From the NCBI GenBank assembly GCA_963678705.1, contig OY783212.1, positions 10,230,001 to 10,294,000 of the forward strand: a DNA stretch of 64,000 nucleotides. The letters are read 5' to 3'. The position numbers and the translations under genes were made by a program. Of the stretch, positions 25,004-37,392 are shown piece by piece; positions within the stretch are counted from its first letter, which is position 1, and every line of letters starts with the position of its first letter. The notes beneath the pieces were generated by a model. It did no database searches. It was not told the DNA's origin and saw nothing but the letters and a program-made list of their open reading frames with translations. The stretch is from Panorpa germanica (taxonomy: Eukaryota > Arthropoda > Insecta > Mecoptera > Panorpidae).

Positions 25004-25159
25004 TTAACGATTCCCCTTTACCCCCCATGGGACTGTTGCTATCCTGTGCAACTCTCCTGTGTTCTCAGCGTGCACTCCAGCACCAATGCAATTTATAAAG
25101 TTGGCGGAGTCAATGAAGTTCAGTACTTCTGCGGTCCCTATGGAACATGAATTTTGTAC
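25004..25159 (-). pseudogene. Protein-like open fragment, probably decayed TE or processed pseudogene
   Basis: A GC-richer island (about 24,980-25,230) in AT-rich DNA. The minus strand reads 51 codons to a TAA, with protein-like composition: it includes F-I-D-S-A-N-F-I-N-C-I-G-A-G and then E-L-H-R-I-A-T-V-P-W-G-V-K-G. There is no ATG start, and a TGA precedes the frame. The + strand also has a 60-codon frame here (25059-25241), so which strand was coding is unclear. The family is not recognised. Best explained as a fragment of a once-coding sequence. Confidence 0.3.
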
Positions 25160-25406
25160 TCAGCGACTGAAGATTAACTTAATTACTTCAAATGCTTGTA
25201 CATGTACAGGCTTCTGTTTAATTACCGTGCAGTTAAAATGAATATAATGTAGTTCTTTGTTTTCTGAAGTGAAATTATATTCCATATTCCTTTGGAGCGA
25301 TATTCTATAAACATGTTTCTAATCGCCATAAATAATTTTATGTTTATGATACATAAAATTACAAAAGGTTACGTAAGTGTAAGTCAAACAAATGTACCCA
25401 TTCTAA

Positions 25407-25660
25407 CCCAGTAAACAATTTGGTGAAGTGCCCTATTTAGTGACGTTTCTCTCACTATTTCACTTCAATTATAGTTCGCATCAACTTTATCTTCATTTGT
25501 ATTCCGACAGGTGGAGTAATTTCGCCATCTGTAGCCGATAAAGTAGACATTTTATATGAAAAAATGTGAGAAACTGAACTATAAATGAACTCTTTTATGA
25601 CAAAAAAATCATGACGCATCTTTAATATGATGTCAAAGTGACTCCAAAATGTTTACTGGG
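25407..25660. mobile_element. MITE pair member B (254 bp)
   Basis: Starts CCCAGTAAACAATTTGGTGA and ends CTCCAAAATGTTTACTGGG. The outer bases CCCAGTAAACA-TTT-GG are inverted repeats. It is the better-preserved copy of 6699-6950, retaining CCCAG at both ends. No coding capacity and no clear target duplication. Confidence 0.75.
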
Positions 25661-28600
25661 AAGGGTCTTATTTCCTGTCAAAATATTAAGGTTACATTTT
25701 TCGCTAGTTAACAGTAGTCAGTGTTTGCCAAAGCTAGAATTACAAAACTTAAATTACGAAGTTCAAATATAAACCGCCATAAAATTAAATCTCACATCAG
25801 CTTTCTCTGTTATGCCCGAATTTCACATAATGCTCCAATCGGGTAGTCATGACATTTCCCTGATCAGGACCCGACAAGGGCATTCCCAGATCCTGACAAG
25901 GAATGCCTTATCAAGACAAACTCGATATGACCCTAGTCAGACTTTTTAAGATTTTGTCAGGCTTTGTAATATACATTTTAACAAAGAAATAGTTTGATAT
26001 AAGACCACGCAGAATTTAAACTGGTTTTCACGCTAAATCCAATCTAATCACGAATTACTATGTTAAAGAGCTCCTTCGAGACTGTGACTTTACTTATCCA
26101 AACCAAAACCAGAATAAATAAAGTATGATTTCTTAGGACAAAAAGCATTTTCAAGGCAAATGTAATAAGTATTTAAAATTAATTATCTCTTGTTTTCTAT
26201 TATGTATTTTTTTTTTTACAAATTAAATATAATTTGGGTAATTCCAAGTTATTTTTAATTACAAATAACTTTTTATTATAGCATGTACTAAGGTAATAAA
26301 AATGAAAGTTTTTAAATTAAAAATCAACAACGATATTTAATTATCTGATATCTACTATAATTAATCAGCTATTATGAGTTGTTATTATCATGATTATTAG
26401 AAATGGAATGAGGTATAGATGTTTATGAATGAAATGAAATGAAATATACAGCAATACGTTGTTTCATTCAATATTTTAATATACGCTGCGTTAATATATG
26501 CATACTGTTAAAATATATTTCATAGTATGTGTATAAAATGTTGTTTTATGTAGTTCTTGGTAGAGAAAGTCAATGGATAATGCCTTGAATTTATGCCCTA
26601 GGTGTTGTGTCGTTACTATCCCGCTTTTTACACCTACGTCTGTTGGATTTGTTATCAATAATATATTACACATTTTGTTATTGGAATGAATTTATTTGAA
26701 ACCCGTTTGCATGTTACAAGATTACGAGTGTTATAAAATATGGGCTTTGTCTTGCATAATTTTAATGTTTTTTATTACGTAAAATAAATTCAATCTATAG
26801 GAGCAATGTTTGTAGATTCCAGGTGTTGGTACGCAAGAACCTAAATTAATTAATAAATGAGTAATAATAATGTAAATATTCCGTGTAACACAATTACGTG
26901 TATTTAATGTTTGTTTTACATAAAAAAGTTGTAAAGACACCAAAGACAGTTGTTGTTCACACTGTGCAATGGACTACTTGCGATGCCGGCTTTTTCAGTA
27001 GGGTGTATTCTAATTGTTTCGAATTATTACACTTTATCATGGGAAGAAGTTTCTACTTGAAGTTTATTGATAAACTACGCCACTGTTGTGAAATAATTTT
27101 ATTTTATGGTTTGTATGTATGTAAATCCAAATCCAGCTTGCCTTTATTCGTGTGTTGCATTTTTCCGAGCATTGCTCAAATACGTGTAACACCTTAATAA
27201 AAGAAAGGTGTCATTTTGATAAAATTCATATTATGAATGCAAATAAATAAATACTTCTAATGTACAGTGGTGTATTTAAACATTAAAGTAGAAAGTTTCT
27301 CTCATGATAAAGTGTACTAATGCAATTAATTACACACTTCTGAAGTGTCAAAAGTAGTCGGTTCCAGTGTGACAGAGATTTAAAGGTTTGGCAGCCCATG
27401 GACCTCGAGAAAGACACATTTAAAGAAGTAAATCATACTGCAGTGACCTCCAAATATATGTATGTGTGATACAAATTTCACAGTGGTTTTACGTATTCGT
27501 ATTTATATATTTCCGGAAATTTTATATTTTATGACGCATTTCAAACGCAAAGATTTATTATAATGCAATATATATTATTAATAATTGCATATAAACTGGA
27601 TTGGTAATATTCTCGTCGTTATTGAACTGGTATATCGTTCGTTCCACATATGATTTGTATTTGATACATGTGGGCGTTGTGCTAACTGATGCTGTGAACG
27701 AGATGTAAGAGGGCCGTGTGGGACGTTTTGGAGTCTGAACGACAGACCAGGCACGCGAAGTAATACATACAAAAAATTAAACCTGATTTGAGCCAATTGA
27801 TATTGAGAGAAACGACTATAGGTAACTGTTCTGGTTCATTTAATCATGAATGAAGACAATTTACCGAGAAACAGGATCTTGAATTTGTAATGTGGAATTA
27901 TATATTAGTTTAGTTTTGTGTTTCATTTCCTATAGTTTTATTATTAATTGAAATTCGCTATTTCGAACATTTTCATAGAAGTAATTATTTCAAATTCTCC
28001 ATTTTATTCCTTATTTTAATTTTCTGATTACGCCCATGGTTCTAAAATACGTTAGCAACAATGTTTCTAATCAGCCTATATCTGCAAAAATTAAAGACAA
28101 CAGAGAAAGATTTTTATTCCATTTTCTTGTCTCATTTAAAAAGTTTTTGTGGCATCACAAAATGTTTTTATGCAAAAGTGTGACCCAATGGAAGAAAGAG
28201 ATGGCTAAATTATGTTTAATAAGTATTAACTATTAGTTAGAATTTAATGCCAGGTAAAATTTAAATATCAAAATATTTGACATACATCGTTAATTGCAAA
28301 TTCGTAACAAATTTGTTTTTAGGACAGTCGTAAATCAAAAGTAATTACACTAAGCAAAGAAAAAAACGAAGTAAATATAATTTTCAATTAATATAAATAA
28401 AAGTAGTATTATATCTGCCAAATATTTCATATTTCAGTGTTGCCAAATTACCAATGAAAGAGGACAAGGTTGTTGCACATCCGAGTATAGCTTGGAGAGT
28501 ATAACCTCAAAATCTGACATTACGCGCGTCGTATTCATAATAACAGAATTTTATTTTAAAACATGTTTGTTTACAAAACGTATGCAAAAAGGAGAAGTAA

Positions 28601-30570
28601 TTTGTGAAATACGTGTATTTTAAAGAATGGAATGTGTTTAGATTTTTACAATGAAATTGATTAATGATATGTTGCAACAAAAATACGTCAATTGTAAATA
28701 TCGTATCTTTTGTGTTCCTTTAAGTTGTGTTGAAATGTTTAATAATTTGTTTTGATTGATGTTTGATGATTTGGAGATTGTTTATCGATAATTTAATCGA
28801 TGTTTATGATATTTTAAATACCTTGATAAATAAGGCTTATTTATAAACGAATTATTATAATATGTAATATTTGAATATGAAGTATATTTCGGCGGATTTC
28901 TTGTTTTGTAAATTGATTTTTCTTTTGCATCAAAATTTTTTACACTATTTACAGATAGACAACTAGACGATTTGATATTATCTATTATGAAATATTATAA
29001 TGGTCTAAGCTCATGTATCTGAAACTTCAAAGAATTAATTTTTATATAATATCTCTTATTCTCTAATATCATTATCTCTATAATTCTCTTAGGAGAGATC
29101 TAAATCGAAATAATACAAATAATTAAATAATAGCAGGAACAAATTTGGGATGTTAATGGCAAGGAAAAGATATTTAAAAGAATGAGTCGAATTTCGACTA
29201 GAAAGATTTCACTAAATTTTCCATCTATACTTGGCAATAATACTACTAAAATGTAATAATCGTTATGACGAATGAAATAATAACACTACCTCATTTAGTT
29301 AATAAGGAATCTGCATACATAAATCAATAATAAAAGAATCTTTTGTTGCAAATTTTTATATCCATGGTTGTCCCTGCACTACTTTCTTGTAAGTGATATA
29401 CAATTTGTATGATATCGCATGAACCACTCCTTTTTCTGCTGGATGCCTAACAGCTAGATCGCGGTCGCTGATTCGCTACACTCCCTGAAAACTTTGAAGT
29501 CTGAACTAAATCCCCAAGATTGAGCACTCTGTGTATTGTGTACTCATCATAATTTATAAAACATAATACGCGAGAGTACTTCGTGTAAAATGAAAGCAAA
29601 ATATTGCTGTGTCATGATGCATGCACCATTTGCCATTAAGAATAACATTTAGAACAAATGGGCGTCCGTAGAAAATTTGTCGGGAGGGACAAAACTTCAA
29701 ATTATATTCTATGCAGTATAAAGTAGTCATGGATTTCATATATAATGTAAACCACGATATCCAAGATGGACAAATGTCCTACCCGAGTCAAGAACCCTAG
29801 CCTGCAGGCGCACATGTCAGTAACACTAACGCATATATTCGTATTGTCATAAAAGTATAGAAGTTCAGAATAATGACCTCCAACAGTTAACTCAGGACAA
29901 TTATAAAAATACGAATTGTTAATTGAGGTTCTTAACATGCCATGTAAATTTTAAGTAGGTACATGGAAACATTAATTATTGTACAATCCTGAGTGAAAAG
30001 AATGTTTTTATAATTTTTTAAACAGTGCACTTTTTATGTCACTAAATATATACTCTAACCGCTAAATTGATAATAAGCCTGTTCGGACGGGCTTTATACC
30101 TGGTATAAATTTTATAACAGGTTTATTTGTGAGACCATAAAATTTCAATTTAATTTACATCGAAAATTATTGATAATTTAATCCTGTATTCCTGACACGT
30201 ACTATATGCCTAGTACGGGTCATATTTAATGCTATGTGATTAATGTTGGTATGAAGTTCCGCTTTAGCGCCTATTGGATTAAGGTTGTTTTCAATTAACG
30301 CGATGGGCTCTAAGCCTAAAAGACATTTACATTATCACACATTATAGCAGCTAGATTGAGAGTTAGAATTATTGTTAAAATGACCTCGCTTAACGCTGTT
30401 CCATTTAATTTTAGGAACGCATCCTAAACGTTAAACGAGATCCTACTATATAATTATGTAATAGATACTACGTTTTCAAATCGTAAATCTTAATATTTAT
30501 ATTTTCATATTATTTTATATAATAGCATAATGTAATATTTTTTATGTATAAATTATATAATATATGTTTT

Positions 30571-30592
30571 TCTTTGTTACAGGTAAGAACAT
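30571..30592 (+). promoter_or_regulatory. Candidate recursive-splice (ratchet) site, junction 30582/30583
   Basis: A pyrimidine-rich tract (TGTTTTTCTTTGTTACAG, ending at 30582) directly abuts a consensus donor GTAAGA (30583-30588). A 3' splice site fused to a 5' splice site with no exon between them is the hallmark of ratchet points in long introns, as established in Drosophila. Here it lies 15.5 kb into the putative 36-kb intron between 15042 and 51424, on the correct strand. The site being functional is inference. Alternatively it could be the acceptor of a small exon ending downstream, for instance at GTAAGT 30642; that exon would have in-frame stops and so be noncoding. Confidence 0.45.
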
Positions 30593-30739
30593 TTGAAAAT
30601 ATGGTGGTGACCCTTAATGATGGTATTCAAAACTAAATTTTTGTAAGTAAATACATAACATATATCTAGTAGAAGAATATAAGTCGCTTATGAATAATTA
30701 ATTCATATAAATATGGAATACACAAGTATATAATACTCG

Positions 30740-30815
30740 TCCCTGATGGTCAAGGTAGTTAAATCGTAGAAGCTAACATTCAGTTATGCTTAGGTCCGAG
30801 TTCGATTCTCAGGGA
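30740..30815 (+). repeat. tRNA-like sequence, probable SINE head
   Basis: TCCCTGATGGTCAAGGTAGT contains a box A-like TGGTCAAGG, and GTCCGAGTTCGATTCTC contains a box B-like GTTCGATTC. The two ends TCCCTGA and TCAGGGA are complementary. The spacing of the boxes fits an internal polymerase III promoter. A canonical cloverleaf cannot be built: the acceptor pairing and the T-arm compete for the same bases, and the D- and anticodon arms do not pair well. I therefore call a SINE head or tRNA pseudogene, not a tRNA gene. Confidence 0.4.
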
Positions 30816-32757
30816 TGGGATAAATTTGTTACATTACTGGTAAAGAATTAACGCTCCAAATGATAAACAAATCTACAAAAATATACAACTATTTCCTTAA
30901 AATTAATGCGAGATATAACCTAGCTGTTGCATTCGCAGTATTATAATAAAAAAAATACTCGTATAGGATAGGTGACAGTATAATATATTCTAAAATTTAT
31001 AATACATGTTATTATCCGTTTAAATGAAGCTTACTTAATTTGATGTTGTTATAAAAATAATAACTTTCCTTTGTCTAAAAATTAACTGATTAATTTCCAC
31101 TTTAATAGAGTGTTATGGCTATAGATAAAAAATACAGGTAAACAAAAAACATTTTTATTGTATATTCTATTTGCAATTAATTAATTAGAAAACAATAAGT
31201 GAGCGAGTAATAGACAAACATTAGTAATTAGTTTTTGTAAAACAAAATCCAAGAAAAGAATTAAATTTTTATTTGTATGTGAAACTACTTCTAAAATAAT
31301 TGTAGTAAGCTCCGAGATAATTAACACTCACAATTTAGTAATCACTATTCTTGAGAGCCTGTTGATGCCTGCAAAACTTATCAATGTGTGTTTTGTCATT
31401 ATTTATATTTATAGGCAATAAAACAAAAAGTACGATTAGTAAACGCAATGGACCGATTCGAATATAAATAGATTTACGTAAATTGTTATCAAAGAGATTA
31501 CAAATTATTGTTATATATATTAGATGCTAATGATTAGAATATTTCTAAATTTCCTCTTTTAAAGTATAATAGTTTATATAATTTCAATTTAAAAAATAAT
31601 TTCAAATTCATATATCTCAATTATTTTTTTTGCAAAATTACTTAACTTAACTAAAATTACAAAATTGACTAAAATATTAAGTAGTTAAGTAAATTAAGTA
31701 GAAATATATAATTTCTTATTAATAAATCGTCATGTCTAAGTATGGAATATTCTTATTAGTTTTTCTTTTTCATCATGGTGTCTGTACATAATAATTTATT
31801 TCAAATCTGTTTAATTAATTAAGCATGACATTGAAGTTTTATATAATCTGAATTAGTAACTTAATATATTTTTTTTTTTGCATCACATTCATTCGCCGGC
31901 ATATAAGATATATCGCGTGGGTTTCTTATTATTTAAATTTCTTTTTTTAAATTCTAATTTAAAACTGAATTACAGAATTGGTCTGTAAAGGTAACATTGT
32001 TAATACACGAAGTTAATTTTTTTCTTAAATTTATGTTAGAAGCACTAAAAAGTCTTGTAGTGTATCGTTAAAAAAACATTTTTTAGAAAAAATAAAGAAA
32101 ATTTAAAATATATAATCTACACTTATTTAAAAGAAATGTTTGTCAAGTCAAACAAAGACAAAGTCTAAACTATCCTATTAAAAATAATTTAACACTGAGC
32201 TTTACCACATAATTTGCAAAGGTTTTATTTCACTGTTTTCCGTCGTATCATTTCCTAACACTTTTTTTTTAAGTATAATAAATATTGTATTTTTCTATTA
32301 GAATTGTTATTTATTTTATAATAAACGCCAAAATCTTATATGTACGGGTAATATTATCTTGTTTGTTTTGTATATTTTATGTATAGTACATAATAATATA
32401 TAGAATACACAGGGTGTTTAAGAAGAGAAACTACAATACGTCCACCACTTTTCAAAATCTATTATTTTCCTGGAGAACACTGAAATAGTAATTGTAAATA
32501 GCGGCCAGAATTCTGTGTTAAACTGTAAGAGGAAAAGATAATTAAAAACAGAGATATGGAGTATTTCAAAGAATAGAAGAGGAACTATGTTTTGATTCTT
32601 GGTCTGCATAGAAGTTTAAACTAAAACGCACAATTTTACGCACAAAATAAATTGTCTATAGTCTGTCTAGCCATTTTTTACAAATTCGAATTGAAAATAC
32701 GTATATATTCTTTGATACTTTGATAAAATTTTGAGGTAATAATTGATTATTGTGACA

Positions 32758-33070
32758 CTCGCCAAACATAATTACATATATATATAAGGTTTTTATAACA
32801 CAAAAAGTTTACTTTTGACATAATTTATTTTAAACTCATATCATTTAAGATTGCATAATAAAAGTTATCTTTGGACATAACTTTATATTTTATACATGCA
32901 AGATATATAAAGATTACATACGAAATTATTATATTAATGAATGATTTTGTATCTTTTAAATGCATTTAATGATAACATAAAAACATGCATAACATAACAA
33001 AATAGAACATAACGTTATGTAAAAAGTATTGCGTTAAATAACATATGAATATACCTATTGTGTTTAGAGG
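32758..33070. mobile_element. MITE, CCCRCTAAACA-ended family, copy 2
   Basis: Left end CTCGCCAAACATAATTACAT and right end ATTGTGTTTAGAGGA are degenerate inverted repeats matching the ends at 4606 and 47444. The interior includes the palindrome ACATAACGTTATGT (33008-33021). The most diverged of the three copies. A perfect inverted pair CACAGGGTGT (32408-32417) / ACACCCTGTG (33296-33305) brackets it and may mark an older host element. Confidence 0.4.
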
Positions 33071-33480
33071 ACCCATTTAGTTCTTTCACAATCTTTCGCA
33101 AATCTGTAATATCTTATGCAGGAAAAACGATTAGTGCTTTTTATATATAAAATATTCCTAAAATGAAATTACTTGAGAAATCCAAACTATTTAATGACCG
33201 AAACGTTACAAATTGGTCGTTAAAACTTTTCAATTGTAAAAGGAAACAAAGTTTATAAGTTTTGTGTTGAAAAACTTTGTATTCATACTCCTACAACACC
33301 CTGTGGTATCACACCTTTACGGCTTTGCATAATAATGCTCAGTTACCTCACAACACAACAGAGACCGCTGCTGCTTGTTTTCGTCTGCCATGTCTCTGTT
33401 CTAAGAGAATGATAGCGTGAGTGTATTGTATGATTCGCACGCGTTTATCGCTGGCAATGAACACGGATTTGTTTTTAACA

Positions 33481-33676
33481 AGTCTCTTCACTGTTTTAAT
33501 ATATACCTTACATTAAGACACAATCGTTTTTCGTTTTAGTGTTAACTCAGATTTTGAAGAAGTTGTTACTTTATTATGCCACTGTTAAAAACGGAAAGTT
33601 TTGGAAGACCTGGTTAATCATTGTGATCATTTTTTGTGTTAAAATTAATTTCGTGATTATGTGAATTTGTTTTAAT
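33481..33676 (+). promoter_or_regulatory. Putative 5' leader of alternative exon B with upstream frames
   Basis: The stretch before the ATG at 33677 contains an upstream open frame of 13 codons (33576-33617, M-P-L-L-K-T-E-S-F-G-R-P-G, stop) and a minimal start-stop element (ATGTGA, 33659-33664). Both would be in the leader if transcription starts near 33480-33540, where initiator-like TTCACTGTTT and AACTCAGATT occur. A GC-richer patch (33350-33450) lies just upstream. The start site is not determinable from sequence alone. Confidence 0.3.
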
Positions 33677-33718
33677 ATGAGTGGGATGGAAAAAGCAAGA
33701 CATGAATTTTTGAAATCG
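33677..33718 (+). CDS. Alternative first coding exon B
   Basis: ATG plus 13 further codons (M-S-G-M-E-K-A-R-H-E-F-L-K-S) reach TCG followed by a GTTTGT donor, phase 0. The same phase is used by the 14953 and 63611 first exons and by the acceptor at 51424, so splicing gives an in-frame N-terminus. The intron would be 17.7 kb. The exon is short and its donor is not optimal, so the call leans on phase agreement and on the promoter-like upstream patch. In-frame splicing by chance is one in three. Confidence 0.35.
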
Positions 33719-36700
33719 GTTTGTATATAATATTTTCTATTTCCGTGACGGTGCTAATAATAAAATGTGAATATTAGTCATGGTATATTTATATTTTAAT
33801 TTTGCGCTAATAAATACTAATATTTTATGCAAAACACATTGACCTCTGACAGATTAGATCTTTTTCTCTAAAGTATATGATTGGTGCGATTTTAATATGG
33901 AAGTACGAGTATAATAATTATAGTTTTTAAAGCAATAAAATGCTAATTGCTTTTCAAGTTTACGTAGGTTAGGAAAATAATAACCACTTTTTAAATCAAT
34001 AACAAAATGTCAAAACATTCATCTGATAATATTTCATGCAACATTTTTTATCATTTTAATTTTTAAGATTGTTAAGTTTTGAAAAGATTATTTTTATAAT
34101 TTTAAAAATACAGAAAATTTATTTTTAGTATAATTAAGATACACAATAAGGTTGTTTTTATGATTGTAATAATCTGAAAGGGTGATTCTAATGCTAATAA
34201 ACAGGTTTTAAAAAAATTATTTCAACAGTCAAAATCATTTCAACACATAAAACTTCACTTAGAAATCATGGGGTACTGATAAGGTATTGTCATTATTTCT
34301 TGCAGTTGAAAAAACGTCATAACTTTGCATGCAGCTACAATAAATTACGTTACCTGAATAAACTTGCACTTACATTAAAATATATACCTTTCGTCATAGT
34401 GATTATACGGTTATCTTTTTACAAAACACAGTTTTTAACCAAAGTCACTATGGGTTTATGTAATAGGAGCTACTAAGATAAATATTAGGGGTTGCTATGG
34501 TTAAAATATATCAGGTTTTTTTTGTTTCTGTCGTACTATTTTCAAATATATTTAAATACTATATTTGACGTAAGAGATATTTCTTAAAGAGATATATCAC
34601 TTTAGGAAGTTTATTTCTTGCATAATATAATCCACGGTATTAGTCACTTTGTTATCTAATGGAATTAACCTTAAAATGTAACACCAATGAAAAGATCAAA
34701 TAATATTTACAAATAAACAACAATAATATTACTTACATTTATACACTTATGCATTGACAGCACAAAATATTCAACAAATAGTGTGATTCATCGATAACTG
34801 TACAAGAAGGATATAAAGCCCGGTACAGACTAGTGCGACTCTAACAATGAACGTACTATATTTGTTGAAATATCATCGTACAGAATTATGCAGAATTTTT
34901 TTTTAACGCATTTTTTGTAACGTATTAATCTGATTGTTATTGCATAATTTTTTTTTTAAACATACAAAACTGGTTGAATGAATTCGTATAAACTATAAAG
35001 AATGCCGATGTACTAAGTTACATGTTACACCAGTGTGGACGTGTTGTACAACTTTTTAAAGTCTCACTAATATGTACGAAACGTAAGATAGATATTAGTA
35101 TTCAGTTCGCTGTAAACCCCTTCTAGTCAATCGTCAATAGAGGGCGTGTTTCATAACAGCATAATATTGTACTAAAAACTTTCTGTTTGTAAATTTACAT
35201 ATCTCACGTATCACGGTAAATTTGTGTCAATACAGTGTTCAATGAATGCATTAATCGTGAAACCTGAAGTAAAATATTGTGCTTAAGAAATATAAATTTA
35301 AAATATTTCAATTTTTACAGAACAAAATATTTTTCTTTACTAAAATAATTTATATATAAAGGAGAACAAAAGATGCAAATATAAAATATCTGTTTTTGAT
35401 CGTAACAAAAGTAAATATCATCATTTCGATTCTTAATTCTACGAACAGTAATATAATATTTATGTAACCCTGGGTCGTAATTATTTTAAAAAATGTTAAC
35501 AAAAGTTATCATGAAATATTTATTGTAAATTGTAATATTGTAAACCTAATTCGAAATGTAGATGCAATGCACGTATTCTGATAAGAATTACATATAGTAA
35601 TAAATATTGCTTAGTGATTCTAAAAACGTTGAGCTATATTTATGAATAAAAATTTATATTTAATGTTACTTGATTTTTAAAGATGTAATTATGATAGAGA
35701 ACATTTTTTTCACTTTTATAAAAAAATTTATAGATAGATCTATAGATTTATAGAATTAAGATAATTCGAAATATAGTAACAAAATCTGTAGCTACATCAG
35801 ACAGAATACATTCCAAGATAGAAATATAATACTTATTGTGTTCAAGGACAAACACATTCTGGGGAATACCCTTTATAATCATTATCTGAATAGTATTTAA
35901 TAAATGTTAAAGTATATGCATATATATCAGGGGCAGTTCACTTTTGAAAAATTTGTATTTATTCACATTTAAAAATAAATAGACGAAAATGAATTAAACT
36001 GCTTTCACAACGATTTTACAATTTTAAACGTTGCATAAACCGCGATATTGTTTTTACTTTTTATCACAGGAACGTATTGTTTTCCAAAGAAAACAGTTGT
36101 ATTAAGAATCAATTTGTTTTATGAATTACAAAAGTTATACCTTTATGATTTATTTCTTTATTTTCCTGCATCATTTTTCAATAGAATGAATGACAAGAAC
36201 ATATTATCAGCAGTTCAGAAGCAAGCAAATTTGTCCTTGATCATTAAACATGTGTTATAATAATTACTGCCATCTGTGTAAACAATTCCGAAGTATTTAA
36301 AGGTGAGAATTCCTAGAAAAAGCCAGCTATGAATATAACAATATATTCAGACATGTAATAATTAAAAATTATTTGAATTTTATTTTGGTTATTGTGACTC
36401 TTGTGATAGGTATTTTAGGAGAAGTCTTATCGAATGTCGTAAATCTTATTGAAACAATTAAACCGTTAACAAATAAGCATGAGATAATAAGTTATCTAAT
36501 CATGAAGCGAAAATTATAAGTGTGCCGTACGTTATATGATGTGTGCTTTTTATTTTAAATTTTACTCAGATTAATTTGTAGAATATTAGGTTAGTTGTTT
36601 TTGACTTAGGAAATAAATTGGAACTTAAGTTTTTAATATTGACCATTGCGAAAGAATGACATTAGGGGACACTGAGCTATAGTCCATAGCTTTAAAACAG

Positions 36701-37366
36701 TTTTGCTCCTGGCACTCAGTCACTCATGTATAATGTCATTACCACTCATTTAGAATCCCTCATTTACTTACTTGTACAGTTATATAAACATCTATTTGCA
36801 TTCGTTAAAGTGCTTTACTTAATTGATTTCAATACAGAACATTTAAGTATTGTATGCACAAAATTTTAGGTTATGTTAAAACGTTATTATAATCGGCGGC
36901 CATCTTAGTGTCAATACACGAAATTGGTGTAACGGCATTTTTTAAAAACAAAAACGGTTCTGAATTCGGTTATCAGTTCGTTTATGCATATTTTTAATTA
37001 ATTTTGACTTAATCATTCAAATGCCAAAAGTGCTAATATGATAATGTGATTAATTTTATATGATTTTAAATTATTATTGTTTTGATTAGGCATATATTAA
37101 AATATTATTTTGTCAAACCTAAAAATAGATTCAATTAATTCTTCGAAAAATGTTATATAACAGTTTAGATAAATAAGCAATAAACATGCCACTATCATAT
37201 AGAAAATCCACATATTTGGAGATATACATACTCGTTATTTTAAAAACAGTGACTCACATCTGTGATGCTTATGTGCAAAAGTCATTCAATGTGGCAGGAG
37301 AAGGGGCAGACAATGAATTACTCATAATTCAAGCCAGATACAGAGCATACACACAAAAATATATAC

Positions 37367-37392
37367 ATGTGTGTATACAAGTATACACACAT
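37367..37392. repeat. Perfect 12-bp-arm inverted repeat
   Basis: ATGTGTGTATAC, a two-base AA spacer, then GTATACACACAT: the arms are exactly complementary. It could form a hairpin or cruciform, or reflect a palindromic dinucleotide (TG/CA) microsatellite. No function is apparent. Confidence 0.7.

Larger units (their letters stand above)
15043..33480 (+). other. Putative long intron, part 1, with mobile-element remains
   Basis: This 18 kb stretch shows no convincing coding exon. It is very AT-rich, with numerous short chance frames. Identified content: a repeat array at 17.2 kb, an open-frame-rich island at 19.56-20.03 kb, and repeats at 21.5 kb and 25.4 kb. There is also a GC-richer pseudogene-like island at 25.0 kb, a possible noncoding first exon at 22.8 kb, a ratchet-like splice site at 30582/30583, a SINE head at 30.7 kb and a MITE at 32.8 kb. 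An 18-T run lies near 22121-22138. Confidence 0.6.

Noticed and set aside
30740..30815. Functional tRNA gene
   Set aside because: The arms cannot all pair: using CTCAG for the T-stem leaves the acceptor unpaired, and the D- and anticodon stems are poor.
31131..31145. ATACAG followed by GTAAAC (31137/31138) as a ratchet site
   Set aside because: The upstream bases are A-rich (GATAAAAAATACAG) with no pyrimidine tract, so it lacks a usable acceptor.
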